From positions 1 through 64,000 of the forward strand of contig CAZUNO010000015.1 of NCBI GenBank assembly GCA_964621445.1: DNA of 64,000 nt. Reading direction: 5' to 3'. This document shows positions 37,413-46,648 of this stretch, in pieces. The notes under the pieces were generated by a model, which was not told the origin of the DNA, searched no databases, and was given only the letters and a program-made list of their open reading frames with translations. Each line of letters begins with the position of its first letter. Position 1 is the first letter of the stretch. The translations under genes were made by a program, and so were the position numbers. Source of the stretch: CAZUNO01 sp964621445 [NCBI: Candidatus Hadarchaeota archaeon]. GTDB taxonomy: Archaea; CAYQAE01; CAYVLA01.

Positions 37413-38492
37413 CTATTCCCAGTAGCTCTTCAGTATCTCAAGGTAATTCCGATAATTGCTAAAGGAGATTCCCGGGGAAACGCAGTGATCCAGGCTGGGT
37501 ATATATCCCCCCTCCTGGAGGAGAAAATCGAGCTTGTTTTTGACCTCCTCCTCCAGGGCGCGACCTCCCTTGGCGATCTTTCGCTTGTCTATATTGCCGA
37601 TCATGAGCAGGTCACGACCGTACTCCCTCCTGAGCTCTATGGCGTTCTCCCCCGCTGCCGCCTCAAGGGGGTACAGACAGTTAACTCCGCCCTCCAGAAA
37701 GCAGGGGGTGATGGTGTCATTGTTACCGTCGCTGTCAACCATGATGATGTCTATGCCTCTATCCCTCAGAAAACCGGTTATCTTTTTGTATCCGGGAAGC
37801 ATGAATTCCCGCCAAAGCTCGGGGGAGATGTGGGGACCGCTGTGGTAGGCCATATCCTCCCAAAGAGTTGCGTAGTCTATGCGGGCCTCGGAGACGGCCT
37901 TCCTGCAAGCATCCACCTGGAACTGGGCCAGAAAATCGAATAGCTCCCGGATAAACTCGGGTTCCCGGAACATCATCATTATCAGCCTTTTCAGTCCCAT
38001 CATGTTACGGGCATTGCCGAAAAGGCCAGGAAAGTGGATGCCAACCGGATGTTCAACAACCTCGTAGTATTCCATTAGTTCCGGTCCCCAGTTCTTGGGG
38101 TATCTCCTCATGTCATGAGGATCATATCTGTCCCTTATCTTCTCAAAATCCCCAGGAGTATTGACTCCAAACTCAATGAACTGGGGTATGCTCGAGCCCA
38201 CCTTCAGCGTCTTGGCCACCCACCTGAGACCGGATCCCATGGTCTCGGTGACCCTGGTGCGTTCGTCCTCCCTTATGGTCCGGGTCACATAGCTGGGAAT
38301 GGGCCCGAAGTCCAATCCTATCCTTTCCCGCTTGTCGAAACCCAGGAATTCCTGGTGGTCGACGCCCGCGGGCAATCCCTCCCTGCGCCAGCGATTGACG
38401 GTCTCCTGCCAGAAATGTAACCATTCGTAGAACGGAGGCCTGTCCGCATCCTTGAAGTGCATCCAGGCGTTGAACCTTTCCCGGTCGTTCAT
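37413..38492 (-). CDS. UroD-like protein 3
   Basis: A 359-residue UroD-superfamily protein: MNDRERFNAWMHFKDADRPPFYEW start, LFGNARNMMGLKRLI, IMVDSDGNND and SLDHCVSPGISFSNYR near the end. The catalytic aspartate region of true UroD and the MtaA Cys are not obvious, though a Cys lies in SLDHC. First gene of the operon with the small helical protein and the Rad50-like ATPase, an unusual link between a corrinoid/tetrapyrrole-type fold and DNA-repair ATPase. Confidence 0.8.
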   Translation of the reverse strand: MNDRERFNAWMHFKDADRPPFYEWLHFWQETVNRWRREGLPAGVDHQEFLGFDKRERIGLDFGPIPSYVTRTIREDERTRVTETMGSGLRWVAKTLKVGSSIPQFIEFGVNTPGDFEKIRDRYDPHDMRRYPKNWGPELMEYYEVVEHPVGIHFPGLFGNARNMMGLKRLIMMMFREPEFIRELFDFLAQFQVDACRKAVSEARIDYATLWEDMAYHSGPHISPELWREFMLPGYKKITGFLRDRGIDIIMVDSDGNNDTITPCFLEGGVNCLYPLEAAAGENAIELRREYGRDLLMIGNIDKRKIAKGGRALEEEVKNKLDFLLQEGGYIPSLDHCVSPGISFSNYRNYLEILKSYWE

Positions 38493-38590
38493 CCCATCAC
38501 CGTCAAAGGGGGTTATAAGCTCCGATTTAACTATTCCTGCTCCGGGCAGGGGGCAAAGGATATTTAGAACCTACAGGAAAATTACTTGCA

Positions 38591-39613
38591 ATGACCGGCC
38601 TGCTTACCAAGATCAGGGACTATGATCGGTTGCTGAGCGAGCTGGATGAGGCTAGAGAAAACCTGGCCCAGGCCAAGGCCCGTCTCGAGGAAATGGAGGC
38701 GGAGCTGGATAAGCTGAGGTCCCAGCTGGACAGCGCCCATGAAAAATTGAAGCGGGAGAGAAAGAGGAAGGCCAAGGAGGAGGAACGACGGGGGAAAGTC
38801 GAGGACCAGTTGGAGAAAAAGAAGCAGGAGATAGCCAAGCTGGAGTCCAGAATCGAGGAGCTGGGCCGGAGGGTGGAAACCAACACCACGGCTACCCTGA
38901 GCGAGGAAGCTGAAGTTGAAGGCGATGGGGTCAAGGAGTTTGTGGGCCAACAGAGGTTCCCATCCTCAGGGATTTGCATTAGTGCAAAGGTCCCAGATGA
39001 GGAATTTGCACAGTGGATCGATTCCGTTCCGGGCATGGCTCCATGGGCATCGAGGGTCGCCGGCGGACGGAAGGGACTGCTGGTATTCGCCTGTGGCACC
39101 AGGGCCGTGTTCCTTGAGCCCCCTCTCCCCCTTAAGGAGTCCCAAAACATTAGAGATACCGGCTTCGACTTCTCTGTGTTGGAAAACTCCCTGGGCAAAC
39201 CACGGGTGGGGTTTATTTCCCTTCACCGGGACCGGTATGCAGTCTGCCTCTTAAACGGGGCCCTGGAGAAGAGCAAGCTGGAACGAAAGTCGGTATTGGG
39301 ACGGTCCAGTAAAGGAGGTTTCAGCCAGGCACGCTTCTCACGGTCCAGACAGGACCAGGCAAAGCACCTTTTTCTGGAGGCGGACGGCGAGATAAAAGGA
39401 ATTTTGGGGGATGAGAACCTGGAGTACGTCCTACTTGAGGGCGATGACGTAACGGTTTCCAGTTTCCTGGAAAGCTCGGAGAGCCTGGATGAGAGAGACG
39501 TCGTTCGCTACACCATGTCCCAGAAGCTATCCCGGGACCTCCTGGATAGACTACCAAGCATGATATGGAGATGGAGGGCCTGGGTCTTCGACCTACCCTC
39601 CCCGGTAACCTAG
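38591..39613 (+). CDS. VLRF1-type (Vms1-like) release factor domain protein
   Basis: A 340-residue protein: residues 5-97 a long coiled coil, 98-125 an acidic linker, then a domain related to eRF1 domain 2/Vms1. The key loop is K241-G-G-F-S-Q246-ARF, matching the GGxSQxRF pattern of VLRF1 proteins, whose Gln aids hydrolysis of peptidyl-tRNA on stalled ribosomes. It probably frees nascent chains in ribosome quality control. It converges with the adenosine-specific kinase, overlapping by four bases. Confidence 0.75.
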   Translation: MTGLLTKIRDYDRLLSELDEARENLAQAKARLEEMEAELDKLRSQLDSAHEKLKRERKRKAKEEERRGKVEDQLEKKKQEIAKLESRIEELGRRVETNTTATLSEEAEVEGDGVKEFVGQQRFPSSGICISAKVPDEEFAQWIDSVPGMAPWASRVAGGRKGLLVFACGTRAVFLEPPLPLKESQNIRDTGFDFSVLENSLGKPRVGFISLHRDRYAVCLLNGALEKSKLERKSVLGRSSKGGFSQARFSRSRQDQAKHLFLEADGEIKGILGDENLEYVLLEGDDVTVSSFLESSESLDERDVVRYTMSQKLSRDLLDRLPSMIWRWRAWVFDLPSPVT

Positions 39614-40104
39614 CCCAGAGGATACCCGATTTTCCTGACTAGATTCCTCCGTTGCTCCACGTCCCGTTCGTTTTCTATGGCCTCCACCGCGTTTCCATCC
39701 ACAAAACCCAATACGCCCCGGCCCAGGTCCGTCTCCGCCACCAGCACCTGGCAAGGATTGGCCGTGGCTCCCGCAACATTACAGACGCCGGGAACGCTCT
39801 TCACCGCTCCCAACAGGTTCACGGGATATGCCCCGTTAACCATTATGACGAAGGCGTGGGAGGCAGCGATCCGCAGAGAATTTTCCGAGGCCAGTTCCTC
39901 TAGACGGTCATCATTACCGGTTACCCTGGTTAGTTTGGGCGCCGCCTCGTTCATGGCAACTCCCACCTTTACCTGGGGGACGGAGGCAACAATGGCCCTG
40001 AAGAGATCGTCACAGGTCTTCACCGTGAAATTTGCCATGCCCACGATGACCTGATCCTCCTCTTCCTTCTCAATGTTCACCGCCTCGATCTCAACTCCTG
40101 CCAT
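39610..40104 (-). CDS. Adenosine-specific kinase (PF04008-type)
   Basis: A 164-residue protein nearly as long as its family (about 160 aa), with VIVGMANFTVKTCDDLF, VGVAMNEAAPKLTRVTGND and VAGATANPCQVLVAETDLGRGVLGFVDG, the hallmark blocks of the archaeal adenosine-specific kinase family. It is thought to use adenosine or a related nucleoside; the physiological reaction is not settled. Confidence 0.9.
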   Translation of the reverse strand: MAGVEIEAVNIEKEEEDQVIVGMANFTVKTCDDLFRAIVASVPQVKVGVAMNEAAPKLTRVTGNDDRLEELASENSLRIAASHAFVIMVNGAYPVNLLGAVKSVPGVCNVAGATANPCQVLVAETDLGRGVLGFVDGNAVEAIENERDVEQRRNLVRKIGYPLG

Positions 40105-40174
40105 GTATAGAGAATTGCATCCCTAGAAAATAAATATGCCGGGACATATTTTTGAGGTGGGCTGAAGTGAGGTA

Positions 40175-41410
40175 TTGAGCTTGAATTCAAGGACCATCCT
40201 ACTCGCACTGCTCCTGATCACGATTCCGGCAGCGGAGGCCATAACCGAGCTCGATGAAGGCATAGGATTGATGCTGCTGGGCGACGTGGGCAGGGCCGGC
40301 TCGCCGATAAACAACTGGCTGGACCGGGATCTAATCATCGACTACTTCGAGATCCCCATGGCCCAGAAATCGATGGTCAAGGAGGACCTGATCAAGTACA
40401 CCAACCTGTATTTTCCCAGGACCCTCGAACACCTGGTAGATATCTATGATATGATAGTGATTTGCGAGGAGGAGGAGCTCTTCGCCTGGTACACCTCGCC
40501 ACGACACCAGGAAATCATGTACCGGGCGGTGAAGGATGAGGGCGTGGCCCTGTTCAACTCCCTGCCCCACGAACACTACGAGGTCCAGGAGTGGGCAGAC
40601 ACCAGGCTATCCGAGACCATGCCCCACGACTACGAGAAGCTGTACATCAAGGTCATGAGGTCATGGACCCTGGAGATAAACGAGGATCCAAACCTCCCCC
40701 CGGTCTTCACCCCCTTCATCGAGCTGGGTATAGAGAAGTATCAGGGCCCCCATCTGGGCCGAATATACAAGAAGCCCGGGGCTACCACCTGGGCCCGGGC
40801 CGTGCCAATCAACGCGCCTTTCTTCATCAGCTGGGAATACGGCGAGAAGAAGGCAAGAACCTCGGTGACTGGCCACGACCTCGACGAGGCCTGGTGGGGT
40901 TCGACCTACAGGGGGAGTACCACCGAGAACCCATGGGGAGGGGACCTATTCCTGAACATCGTATACTGGTCGGTGGGAAAGGATCCAATTACAGATATAT
41001 CCATCGTCCGGGCAGTCAGGGATGAATATGCAAACTTCCTGATGCAGAGGGGAGTGACCCTGTCCCTGGTGGACTTCATAGACGACTTCGGAGCCAGCGT
41101 GGCCCCTCTGGAGCAGGAACTCAGGGAGATCACCAAAGGAAGGGCTGTGGCAAAGCGTCTATATTTCGAACAGGACTATGACGGGGCCTTGCAACATCTT
41201 CAATCAATGTTTAAGACCATGGAGAATATAGAAACGGAGGCCCTGGAACTCAAGAAAAAGGCCTTCCTCTGGATATACGTAATAGAATGGTCGGTGGTAA
41301 CCGCCTCCTTGATGGTGGTGGGCTTCATCACCTGGTCGTTAATGGTAAGAAGGCGACTTTACAGAAAGGTTGAGGTTACCAGAACGCAAAGCTCGGGCAA
41401 AACTGGATAA
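40175..41410 (+). CDS. Exported GATase1/ThuA-like membrane-anchored protein, paralogue E
   Basis: A 411-residue member: short signal peptide (ILLALLLITIPAAEA), strand GIGLMLLGDVG, block LYFPRTLEHLVDIYDMIVIC, WEYGEKKARTSVTGHD, stalk with IDDFGASVAPLEQEL, then WIYVIEW, one membrane helix and RRRLYRKVE. Start is TTG 40175 or 40181. Followed by an Ig-like protein gene at 41452. Confidence 0.7.
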   Translation: MSLNSRTILLALLLITIPAAEAITELDEGIGLMLLGDVGRAGSPINNWLDRDLIIDYFEIPMAQKSMVKEDLIKYTNLYFPRTLEHLVDIYDMIVICEEEELFAWYTSPRHQEIMYRAVKDEGVALFNSLPHEHYEVQEWADTRLSETMPHDYEKLYIKVMRSWTLEINEDPNLPPVFTPFIELGIEKYQGPHLGRIYKKPGATTWARAVPINAPFFISWEYGEKKARTSVTGHDLDEAWWGSTYRGSTTENPWGGDLFLNIVYWSVGKDPITDISIVRAVRDEYANFLMQRGVTLSLVDFIDDFGASVAPLEQELREITKGRAVAKRLYFEQDYDGALQHLQSMFKTMENIETEALELKKKAFLWIYVIEWSVVTASLMVVGFITWSLMVRRRLYRKVEVTRTQSSGKTG

Positions 41411-41420
41411 TATTTATAGA
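41411..41420 (+). promoter_or_regulatory. TATA box of the Ig-like protein gene
   Basis: TATTTATAGA, centred about 26 bases before 41441, leaving a short leader that holds GTGATC at 41442-41447 as ribosome site before ATG 41452. Confidence 0.55.
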
Positions 41421-41451
41421 ATACAAAATCAATTAAGGGAAGTGATCAGGC

Positions 41452-41859
41452 ATGCTCTTGTTTCTGTTTAAGACGTCCAAATCGAAGAAGACGAAGGTCA
41501 GCGCCAGCAAGAAGGAAGAGATACCGATCAAGTACAGGATCGAACCAAAAAGCTCTTCACAAAATCCCGGCGACGAGGTCACATACAAGGTTACCATCAT
41601 CAACGACAGGCTGGACGAGGTGTCGGGGTCGGTGACCCTGACCCCGCCCAAGAAGTGGCCAATTGAATCAAAGGGCCAGGATTATGGGCCATTGAAGAAG
41701 GGGGAGGAAACACACCTGGAGTTTACCTTTACCATACCCGATGACGCCGAGACCGGATTCATCTACAAGGTAGCGGGAAACATAGACTACGGGATTGATA
41801 ACGTAGAATCCAGCGCCATGATCGAGCTGGTGGACTCCGGCGAGGAACTTCTCTGGTAG
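41452..41859 (+). CDS. Small Ig-like beta-sandwich protein
   Basis: A 135-residue protein: a basic N-terminus (KTSKSKKTKVSASKKEE), then a beta sandwich (QNPGDEVTYKVTIINDRLDEVSGSVTL, LKKGEETHLEFTFTIPDDAETG) like the NEW3/CARDB-type domains that occur beside glycosidases and membrane proteins. No signal peptide, despite folds usually found outside; the Leu/Phe start LLFLF is short. It has a strong GTGATC ribosome site. Function unknown. Confidence 0.65.
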   Translation: MLLFLFKTSKSKKTKVSASKKEEIPIKYRIEPKSSSQNPGDEVTYKVTIINDRLDEVSGSVTLTPPKKWPIESKGQDYGPLKKGEETHLEFTFTIPDDAETGFIYKVAGNIDYGIDNVESSAMIELVDSGEELLW

Positions 41860-41877
41860 TTATTTAGAGGAACCCGC

Positions 41878-43281
41878 TTGATGGAAGTTCCGGAGGAGCT
41901 GACCTCCGAATTCAGGAAAACACGTGAACTATTGGAATCCTTCTCAACCGCCAATATAAACTGCCACCGGGACGCCGATGGCCTGTGCGGAGCGGCAATA
42001 ATTAAACAGCTATTGGAGAAATTCGGGATCTCCTGCAGTATACGATCCGTTTTGCCCAATGACCTACGGGTTTTGGAACCCTCTAAAGGCCTGGATGTGT
42101 TCGTGGACGTGGGAAGTGGGCAGCTCTCCCATCTGCAAAGCTTTCAACAAGGAGCCCTAGTGGTTGATCATCACCCTCCTCAGGGGAGGGAGAGCGACAA
42201 TCTGGTTCATTTAAACCCCAACAAAATTGGCTTCGATGGTTCAACCGAGGTGAGCGGAGCGGGCATGGCCTTTCTGCTTTCGAGGAGCCTGGGAGCTGGA
42301 GGCGGTCTGGCCAAGCTGGCGGTGGTGGGGGCCATAGCGGACAGGCAGGACCTTTTAGGGGATCTCAGAGGCTTAAATGCCGGGATACTGAGGATTGCGG
42401 TAGAAGAGGGCTCCGTTAAGGAGGAGAAGGATGTCCTACTCTTCGGCAAGGAGAGCCGACCGCTCCACCTGGCCCTGAAATACTTTAACGACCCGCCAAT
42501 ACCTGGCGTTTCTGGCCTGGAGGCAGGGTCCATGCAGCTTTTGGCCGATCTTGATATCCCTCTTCGGGAGGGAAAGAGGTTCAGGACCCTTCACGATCTG
42601 GATAAAGAGGAAAGAAGGAGATTAGCATCGGAGTTGGTGGTGAGGAGCATAGGGAGCGTTTCTCCAAACGTATCCACATATATACCGAAGATGATCATCG
42701 GCAGCACCTACAGGATGGTGGGCGAGGACCGACCCCTTCAATACGCCAGGGAGTTCGCGACATGCGTTAACTCAGCAGCGAGGATGGGACTGGAGCGGGA
42801 TGCGGTGGACATGCTGGTCGGTGATCGTTCGGGAAGCTACCAGAGGGTGCTTGAGGGCCTTGAAAGGTACCGAAAGCAGCTCTCCGTCCACATACGAAGG
42901 GTGGTTTCCAGCGGGATTGAAACTGCTGAAAATGGCTACCTTCAGTATTTCAAGGAACCTGAGGTCCCGAGAAATATTGTGGGACCGGTAACAGGTCTAG
43001 TGCTGGGAAGTGGAGCAGCAGATATAAGGAGACCGCTTGTCGGCCTGTCACCTGATGAACCTACAAAGGCCTCGGCAAGATGCTCAAAGACCCTGGTCCT
43101 GGAGGGTATGGACCTATCCGTATGTGTGGAAAGGGCCGCGGCCAGCGTTGGAGGGGAAGGGGGCGGACACCGGGGAGCGGCAGGCGCTTTTTTCAGAACC
43201 GGTTATGAGGAGGTTTTCCTCCATAATCTGGAGGATCTGTTGCTAGACCAGGTGAGGTCTAGGGACATTCCAGTAACTTGA
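41878..43281 (+). CDS. DHH-family RecJ-like phosphoesterase
   Basis: A 467-residue protein with H30-R-D32-A-D34-G as the first metal site, D97-H98-H99 as the DHH motif, GAIADRQD, and a DHHA1 domain ending in the GEGGGHRGAAGA motif. This is the archaeal RecJ/GAN type, a single-strand 5'-3' nuclease or, in GAN, a partner of the GINS/MCM helicase. Start is ATG 41881 or TTG 41878, 18 bases after the Ig-like gene. It converges with the transglutaminase gene, overlapping by 23 bases. Confidence 0.9.
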   Translation: MMEVPEELTSEFRKTRELLESFSTANINCHRDADGLCGAAIIKQLLEKFGISCSIRSVLPNDLRVLEPSKGLDVFVDVGSGQLSHLQSFQQGALVVDHHPPQGRESDNLVHLNPNKIGFDGSTEVSGAGMAFLLSRSLGAGGGLAKLAVVGAIADRQDLLGDLRGLNAGILRIAVEEGSVKEEKDVLLFGKESRPLHLALKYFNDPPIPGVSGLEAGSMQLLADLDIPLREGKRFRTLHDLDKEERRRLASELVVRSIGSVSPNVSTYIPKMIIGSTYRMVGEDRPLQYAREFATCVNSAARMGLERDAVDMLVGDRSGSYQRVLEGLERYRKQLSVHIRRVVSSGIETAENGYLQYFKEPEVPRNIVGPVTGLVLGSGAADIRRPLVGLSPDEPTKASARCSKTLVLEGMDLSVCVERAAASVGGEGGGHRGAAGAFFRTGYEEVFLHNLEDLLLDQVRSRDIPVT

Positions 43282-44344
43282 AGGACGCACCGTCATACTC
43301 TTCCGGCAGTTCTCCCATCGTATAGCCCCTACCCGTGGTTTCGCAGTAGTAATAGCGGCGCTCGGAGTCCTCCTGGGGTGAGAAATACACTCCCCCGATC
43401 CCCTTTTCCCCCGCTATTCCCACGCCCATATGCTCGTCAACGATTATTAATGCAGCACCGTAGCCCAGGTGTTCCTCATTTGACATCAGGGAGGCAAATA
43501 GAAGAGATGTGTCCTCACAGTCCCCTCCCCCATCATGAAGGGTTTCAACCGGGTATTTGGGATAATCGTTTCCCTCTGCCTCCTGGTCCGCGGAGTAGGG
43601 CATCTCCTGTACGAAGGAAAGGATGAAGTTAGCCTGTTGGTGTGGGTCAAGTCCTGCAAGTTCTCCGTAGAAACCCAGGAGGTGGGCCAGTGATTCCACG
43701 GTGGGGTGGTTGGGGCTCAGGTATTTGAGATAGTCCTGGTAGGAATACAGCGCCCTATCCTGTTCTAGTCCCTGCAGGTCGGTGAGGGGTTGGGAGAGGC
43801 ATAATTTCCAGGTATACCCGTTAAAAGTCCAGTTAAAGCTCCTTGAGGTAGAGGGCTTCCCGACCACCACCGTTGCCCCCAGGGCGTGTTTTCCTTGCAC
43901 GGTGTCCCCCGATGGATCGATGACCAACATTATGGGATTCACCCCTGCAGGTAGCGCCAAGCGGTCCTCGAATGTCAGGTTTGCGGTCTCACCGTTTTCC
44001 AGGTTCGGGATGGTGGCCCTTGAAACCTCCTCGTCCCCGATAAAGAGGCAGAGCGTGGCGGTGCCCGAATCGCCTTTTCCTCCGTTCTCGATCAGGGCAG
44101 ATATGGTGACCGCCTGGCCAGCATCCGGCTGGTGTGGGCTTATGCCCATGCCTCCTATCCGGAGCGCGGAGGACCCCCCTCCGGGGGTTCCGGGGTCAAG
44201 AATGGCCCTTATGTCCTCGATATCTTCCGAGATACAGCCAAGAGTAAGGCAGGCGATCAAAATACAGGCTAGGCCAAACGCCCCCATGACCCGACTTGGG
44301 CAGGGTTCTTTCCCTTCATGAGAAGTAGTTACTTGCCTCTTCAA
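43259..44344 (-). CDS. Lipoprotein with CARDB and transglutaminase-like domains
   Basis: A 361-residue protein with a signal and lipobox (LTLGC near residue 37), a CARDB-type beta domain (HQPDAGQAVTISALIENGGKGDSG), and a transglutaminase-like cysteine protease fold: GGGDCEDTSLLFASLM with the nucleophile Cys and DEHMGVGI with the His. It probably acts outside the membrane on peptides or glycoproteins. Start overlaps the SHMT gene by 29 bases, placing it in one operon with glyA. Confidence 0.8.
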   Translation of the reverse strand: MKRQVTTSHEGKEPCPSRVMGAFGLACILIACLTLGCISEDIEDIRAILDPGTPGGGSSALRIGGMGISPHQPDAGQAVTISALIENGGKGDSGTATLCLFIGDEEVSRATIPNLENGETANLTFEDRLALPAGVNPIMLVIDPSGDTVQGKHALGATVVVGKPSTSRSFNWTFNGYTWKLCLSQPLTDLQGLEQDRALYSYQDYLKYLSPNHPTVESLAHLLGFYGELAGLDPHQQANFILSFVQEMPYSADQEAEGNDYPKYPVETLHDGGGDCEDTSLLFASLMSNEEHLGYGAALIIVDEHMGVGIAGEKGIGGVYFSPQEDSERRYYYCETTGRGYTMGELPEEYDGASFKLLECP

Positions 44345-45692
44345 CGCTGTTGAAACCGTATTCGATACTCGAAAATCTTTTTCTTAATTCCGTGGCCTGG
44401 TTGCGAAGTTCCCTATAGCTGGTGGACTTGCCCTTCATTACCCGGATCATGAGGTCACAGAGGTCCTGGATATCGGGTTCCTTGAATCCCCTTCTAGTTA
44501 CCTCCTGGAACCCTATTCTCAGACCCGAGGGGTCCTTGGTCTTTCCTGGATCATCGTAGGGCATCAGGTTACGGTTAACGATAATATTGGCCCTCTCCAG
44601 GTTATCGGCCACCTTTCCGCCTCCTCCGTGATCGGTTACATCGACGGCTATTTGATGGGACATGGTGAACCCCTTGTCCTCTCCCAGCACCTTCAGACCT
44701 TGTTCGTGGAGATATTCCCCTGCCTTCCTGGCATTGTTAACCGTTTGCTCGGCGTACTTCTTACCAAAGACCCACATCTCCACCGCCGATAGCCCCAGGG
44801 CGGGAAGTCGTCTCAGGTGATGGTTGGAAACCGAAAGCGGGAAGACGCCTTTCTGTACAGCTCTGGCCGCGGTTCGTCTCTTCTTGCTAAGCCTACCTTT
44901 ATCATCTCTTAGGTCGGCCATGACCACTCCCCCCTGAGGACCGGGAAAGGTCTTGTGAGTGGAGGCGGTTAGGAAGTCCACTCCCTCCTCGAAAGGTTTC
45001 TGGAACTGCCCCCCTGCTATCAGGCCCAGGACATGCGCGGCGTCGTATACTATGTAGGCCCCAACCTCCCTTGCAGCTTCAGCTATCTCCTTGACCGGGT
45101 GAGGAAACAGGTACAGGCTGCCACCAAAGGTGACGATGCCTGGCTTGGCAGCCTTGATTATCCTGGCCGATTGGTCGGGATCTATATTCATCTCCTGGAG
45201 GTCGAAGGCATGATCTATGGTCTCGAGTCCCACTACCTGCCCTGCCAGGCCGGTGTAGTCATGGGATATGTGGGCGCCGAAGTTGACCGGAGCCACCACC
45301 ATCTTGTCGTTCCCGGTTGCATTGCTCAGTCCCTTGAAGGTGGCCAGGTTGGCCACCGTCCCGGAGACCGGTCTGATGTCGATGAAATCGGCTCCGAACA
45401 GACCCTTCATTAGTTTGGCCGTGTCCTTCTCTATCTTGGACATGTATCTCTGGCCCTGGTAGTGCCTGACCTTGGGATATCCCTTTAGATCATTTGAGCC
45501 CTCGGCGTAGCGGTGCCATAGGTCCTGGGATATCCCGTACAGCTCCCGGACTGCAGGGGAGGGACAGCCCTCGCTGGCAATTAGGTTTATCGTCTCCTCG
45601 CCGCGCCATTTTTCATGATTTTTGGTTGCTTCCAGGAGATTCTTCAGATCCGTGCCAATGTCAATTTTTTTCAACGGCTTCACTTCTGCCAA
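44316..45692 (-). CDS. glyA: Serine hydroxymethyltransferase (archaeal type)
   Basis: A 458-residue PLP enzyme converting serine to glycine with a C1 carrier. D217-A-A-H220 and T-H-K247 (Schiff-base lysine) in STHKTFPGPQGG are clear, plus RYAEG at 61-65 and HYQGQRY. Length and sequence pattern are those of the archaeal form, which may use tetrahydromethanopterin or a similar carrier. The gene is followed by the transglutaminase lipoprotein, overlapping it. Confidence 0.95.
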   Translation of the reverse strand: MAEVKPLKKIDIGTDLKNLLEATKNHEKWRGEETINLIASEGCPSPAVRELYGISQDLWHRYAEGSNDLKGYPKVRHYQGQRYMSKIEKDTAKLMKGLFGADFIDIRPVSGTVANLATFKGLSNATGNDKMVVAPVNFGAHISHDYTGLAGQVVGLETIDHAFDLQEMNIDPDQSARIIKAAKPGIVTFGGSLYLFPHPVKEIAEAAREVGAYIVYDAAHVLGLIAGGQFQKPFEEGVDFLTASTHKTFPGPQGGVVMADLRDDKGRLSKKRRTAARAVQKGVFPLSVSNHHLRRLPALGLSAVEMWVFGKKYAEQTVNNARKAGEYLHEQGLKVLGEDKGFTMSHQIAVDVTDHGGGGKVADNLERANIIVNRNLMPYDDPGKTKDPSGLRIGFQEVTRRGFKEPDIQDLCDLMIRVMKGKSTSYRELRNQATELRKRFSSIEYGFNSVEEASNYFS

Positions 45693-45739
45693 CTGGTCCG
45701 CATAGGGCCTGGGCAGAGGGGCTTAAAAGTTGTCTCTCC

Positions 45740-46558
45740 CTATTCATCCGGAGCTAGATAGAGGGTGGAGGTAACTGCAGCGTGATCGGAGGCCTTGATC
45801 CCGGAGGGGTCCTGGCCATCTATGAGGGATACCTCCCCAACATCGGTACGGGTCCAGGGAGAGGGTGAGGTGAAGATAAAGTCTATCCTCCCCTCCTCGT
45901 GGGTCTTGTCGTCCTCTTTGATAGTTCTCCTATTCCGCACCGGGGCTTCCTCCCAGGTGTCGACAAGGTTTCCCATAACGGTTTGATTATCCAGCTTTTC
46001 CCTTCCAGTAAGGATCCTGATCGGCGTGTCCTGGGGAACACAATTGAAGTCCCCCACCACCAGCTTTGGTAGGTGGGAGTTGAAGGAGCTCAGGAACCTC
46101 AATAGCTCCACCGCATTTCTAGGCCGCATTTTAGGGCTGAGGGAGAAGTGGGTGACGAAGAAGTGTAGATCCCCTGCGGGAAGGTTCAGAGTGCCGTTGA
46201 AAACGATTCTCTGGTGAACATCCTTCTCATCCTGGGGATCCCGGGTCAGCTCCAGGTAGGCGGTGGATTCTATGGGGTACCTTGACAGAATTCCAACCCC
46301 CTCCACCTTCCTTGGGGTCCTGGAGTAGACCATTGCCGGTTGGAACTGGTAATCGAGGCCGGTACGATCGGCGATCTGTTTCGCCTGGTGGTGACCAAGG
46401 GAGTTAAAATTCCTGTCGTCTCTTAGTTCCTGTAACCCGACTATGTCCGGGTCTGTCTCCAGGATATTCTCCACGATCATCCTGCGCCTCTGAGGCCAGG
46501 GCTCGTTGTAGTTCCATATGTTATAGGTCATTACCTTGAGTTTCATCGAGTTGGCCAT
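45740..46558 (-). CDS. Endonuclease/exonuclease/phosphatase (EEP) family protein
   Basis: A 272-residue metal-dependent hydrolase: MTYNIWN, LQELRDD with the catalytic Glu, THFSLSP, GDFNCVP with Asp/Asn and ASDHAAV at the end, all standard EEP-fold metal and catalytic residues. No signal peptide. Substrate could be DNA, RNA or a phosphoester; nothing decides. Confidence 0.85.
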   Translation of the reverse strand: MANSMKLKVMTYNIWNYNEPWPQRRRMIVENILETDPDIVGLQELRDDRNFNSLGHHQAKQIADRTGLDYQFQPAMVYSRTPRKVEGVGILSRYPIESTAYLELTRDPQDEKDVHQRIVFNGTLNLPAGDLHFFVTHFSLSPKMRPRNAVELLRFLSSFNSHLPKLVVGDFNCVPQDTPIRILTGREKLDNQTVMGNLVDTWEEAPVRNRRTIKEDDKTHEEGRIDFIFTSPSPWTRTDVGEVSLIDGQDPSGIKASDHAAVTSTLYLAPDE

Positions 46559-46648
46559 GCCCCATACCGGTGTAATGGGTCTCGATCATCTCTTAAAAAC
46601 TGGTCCGTGGACCCATATTAGGTGTATCAGAAATCCGCAACGCCGGGA

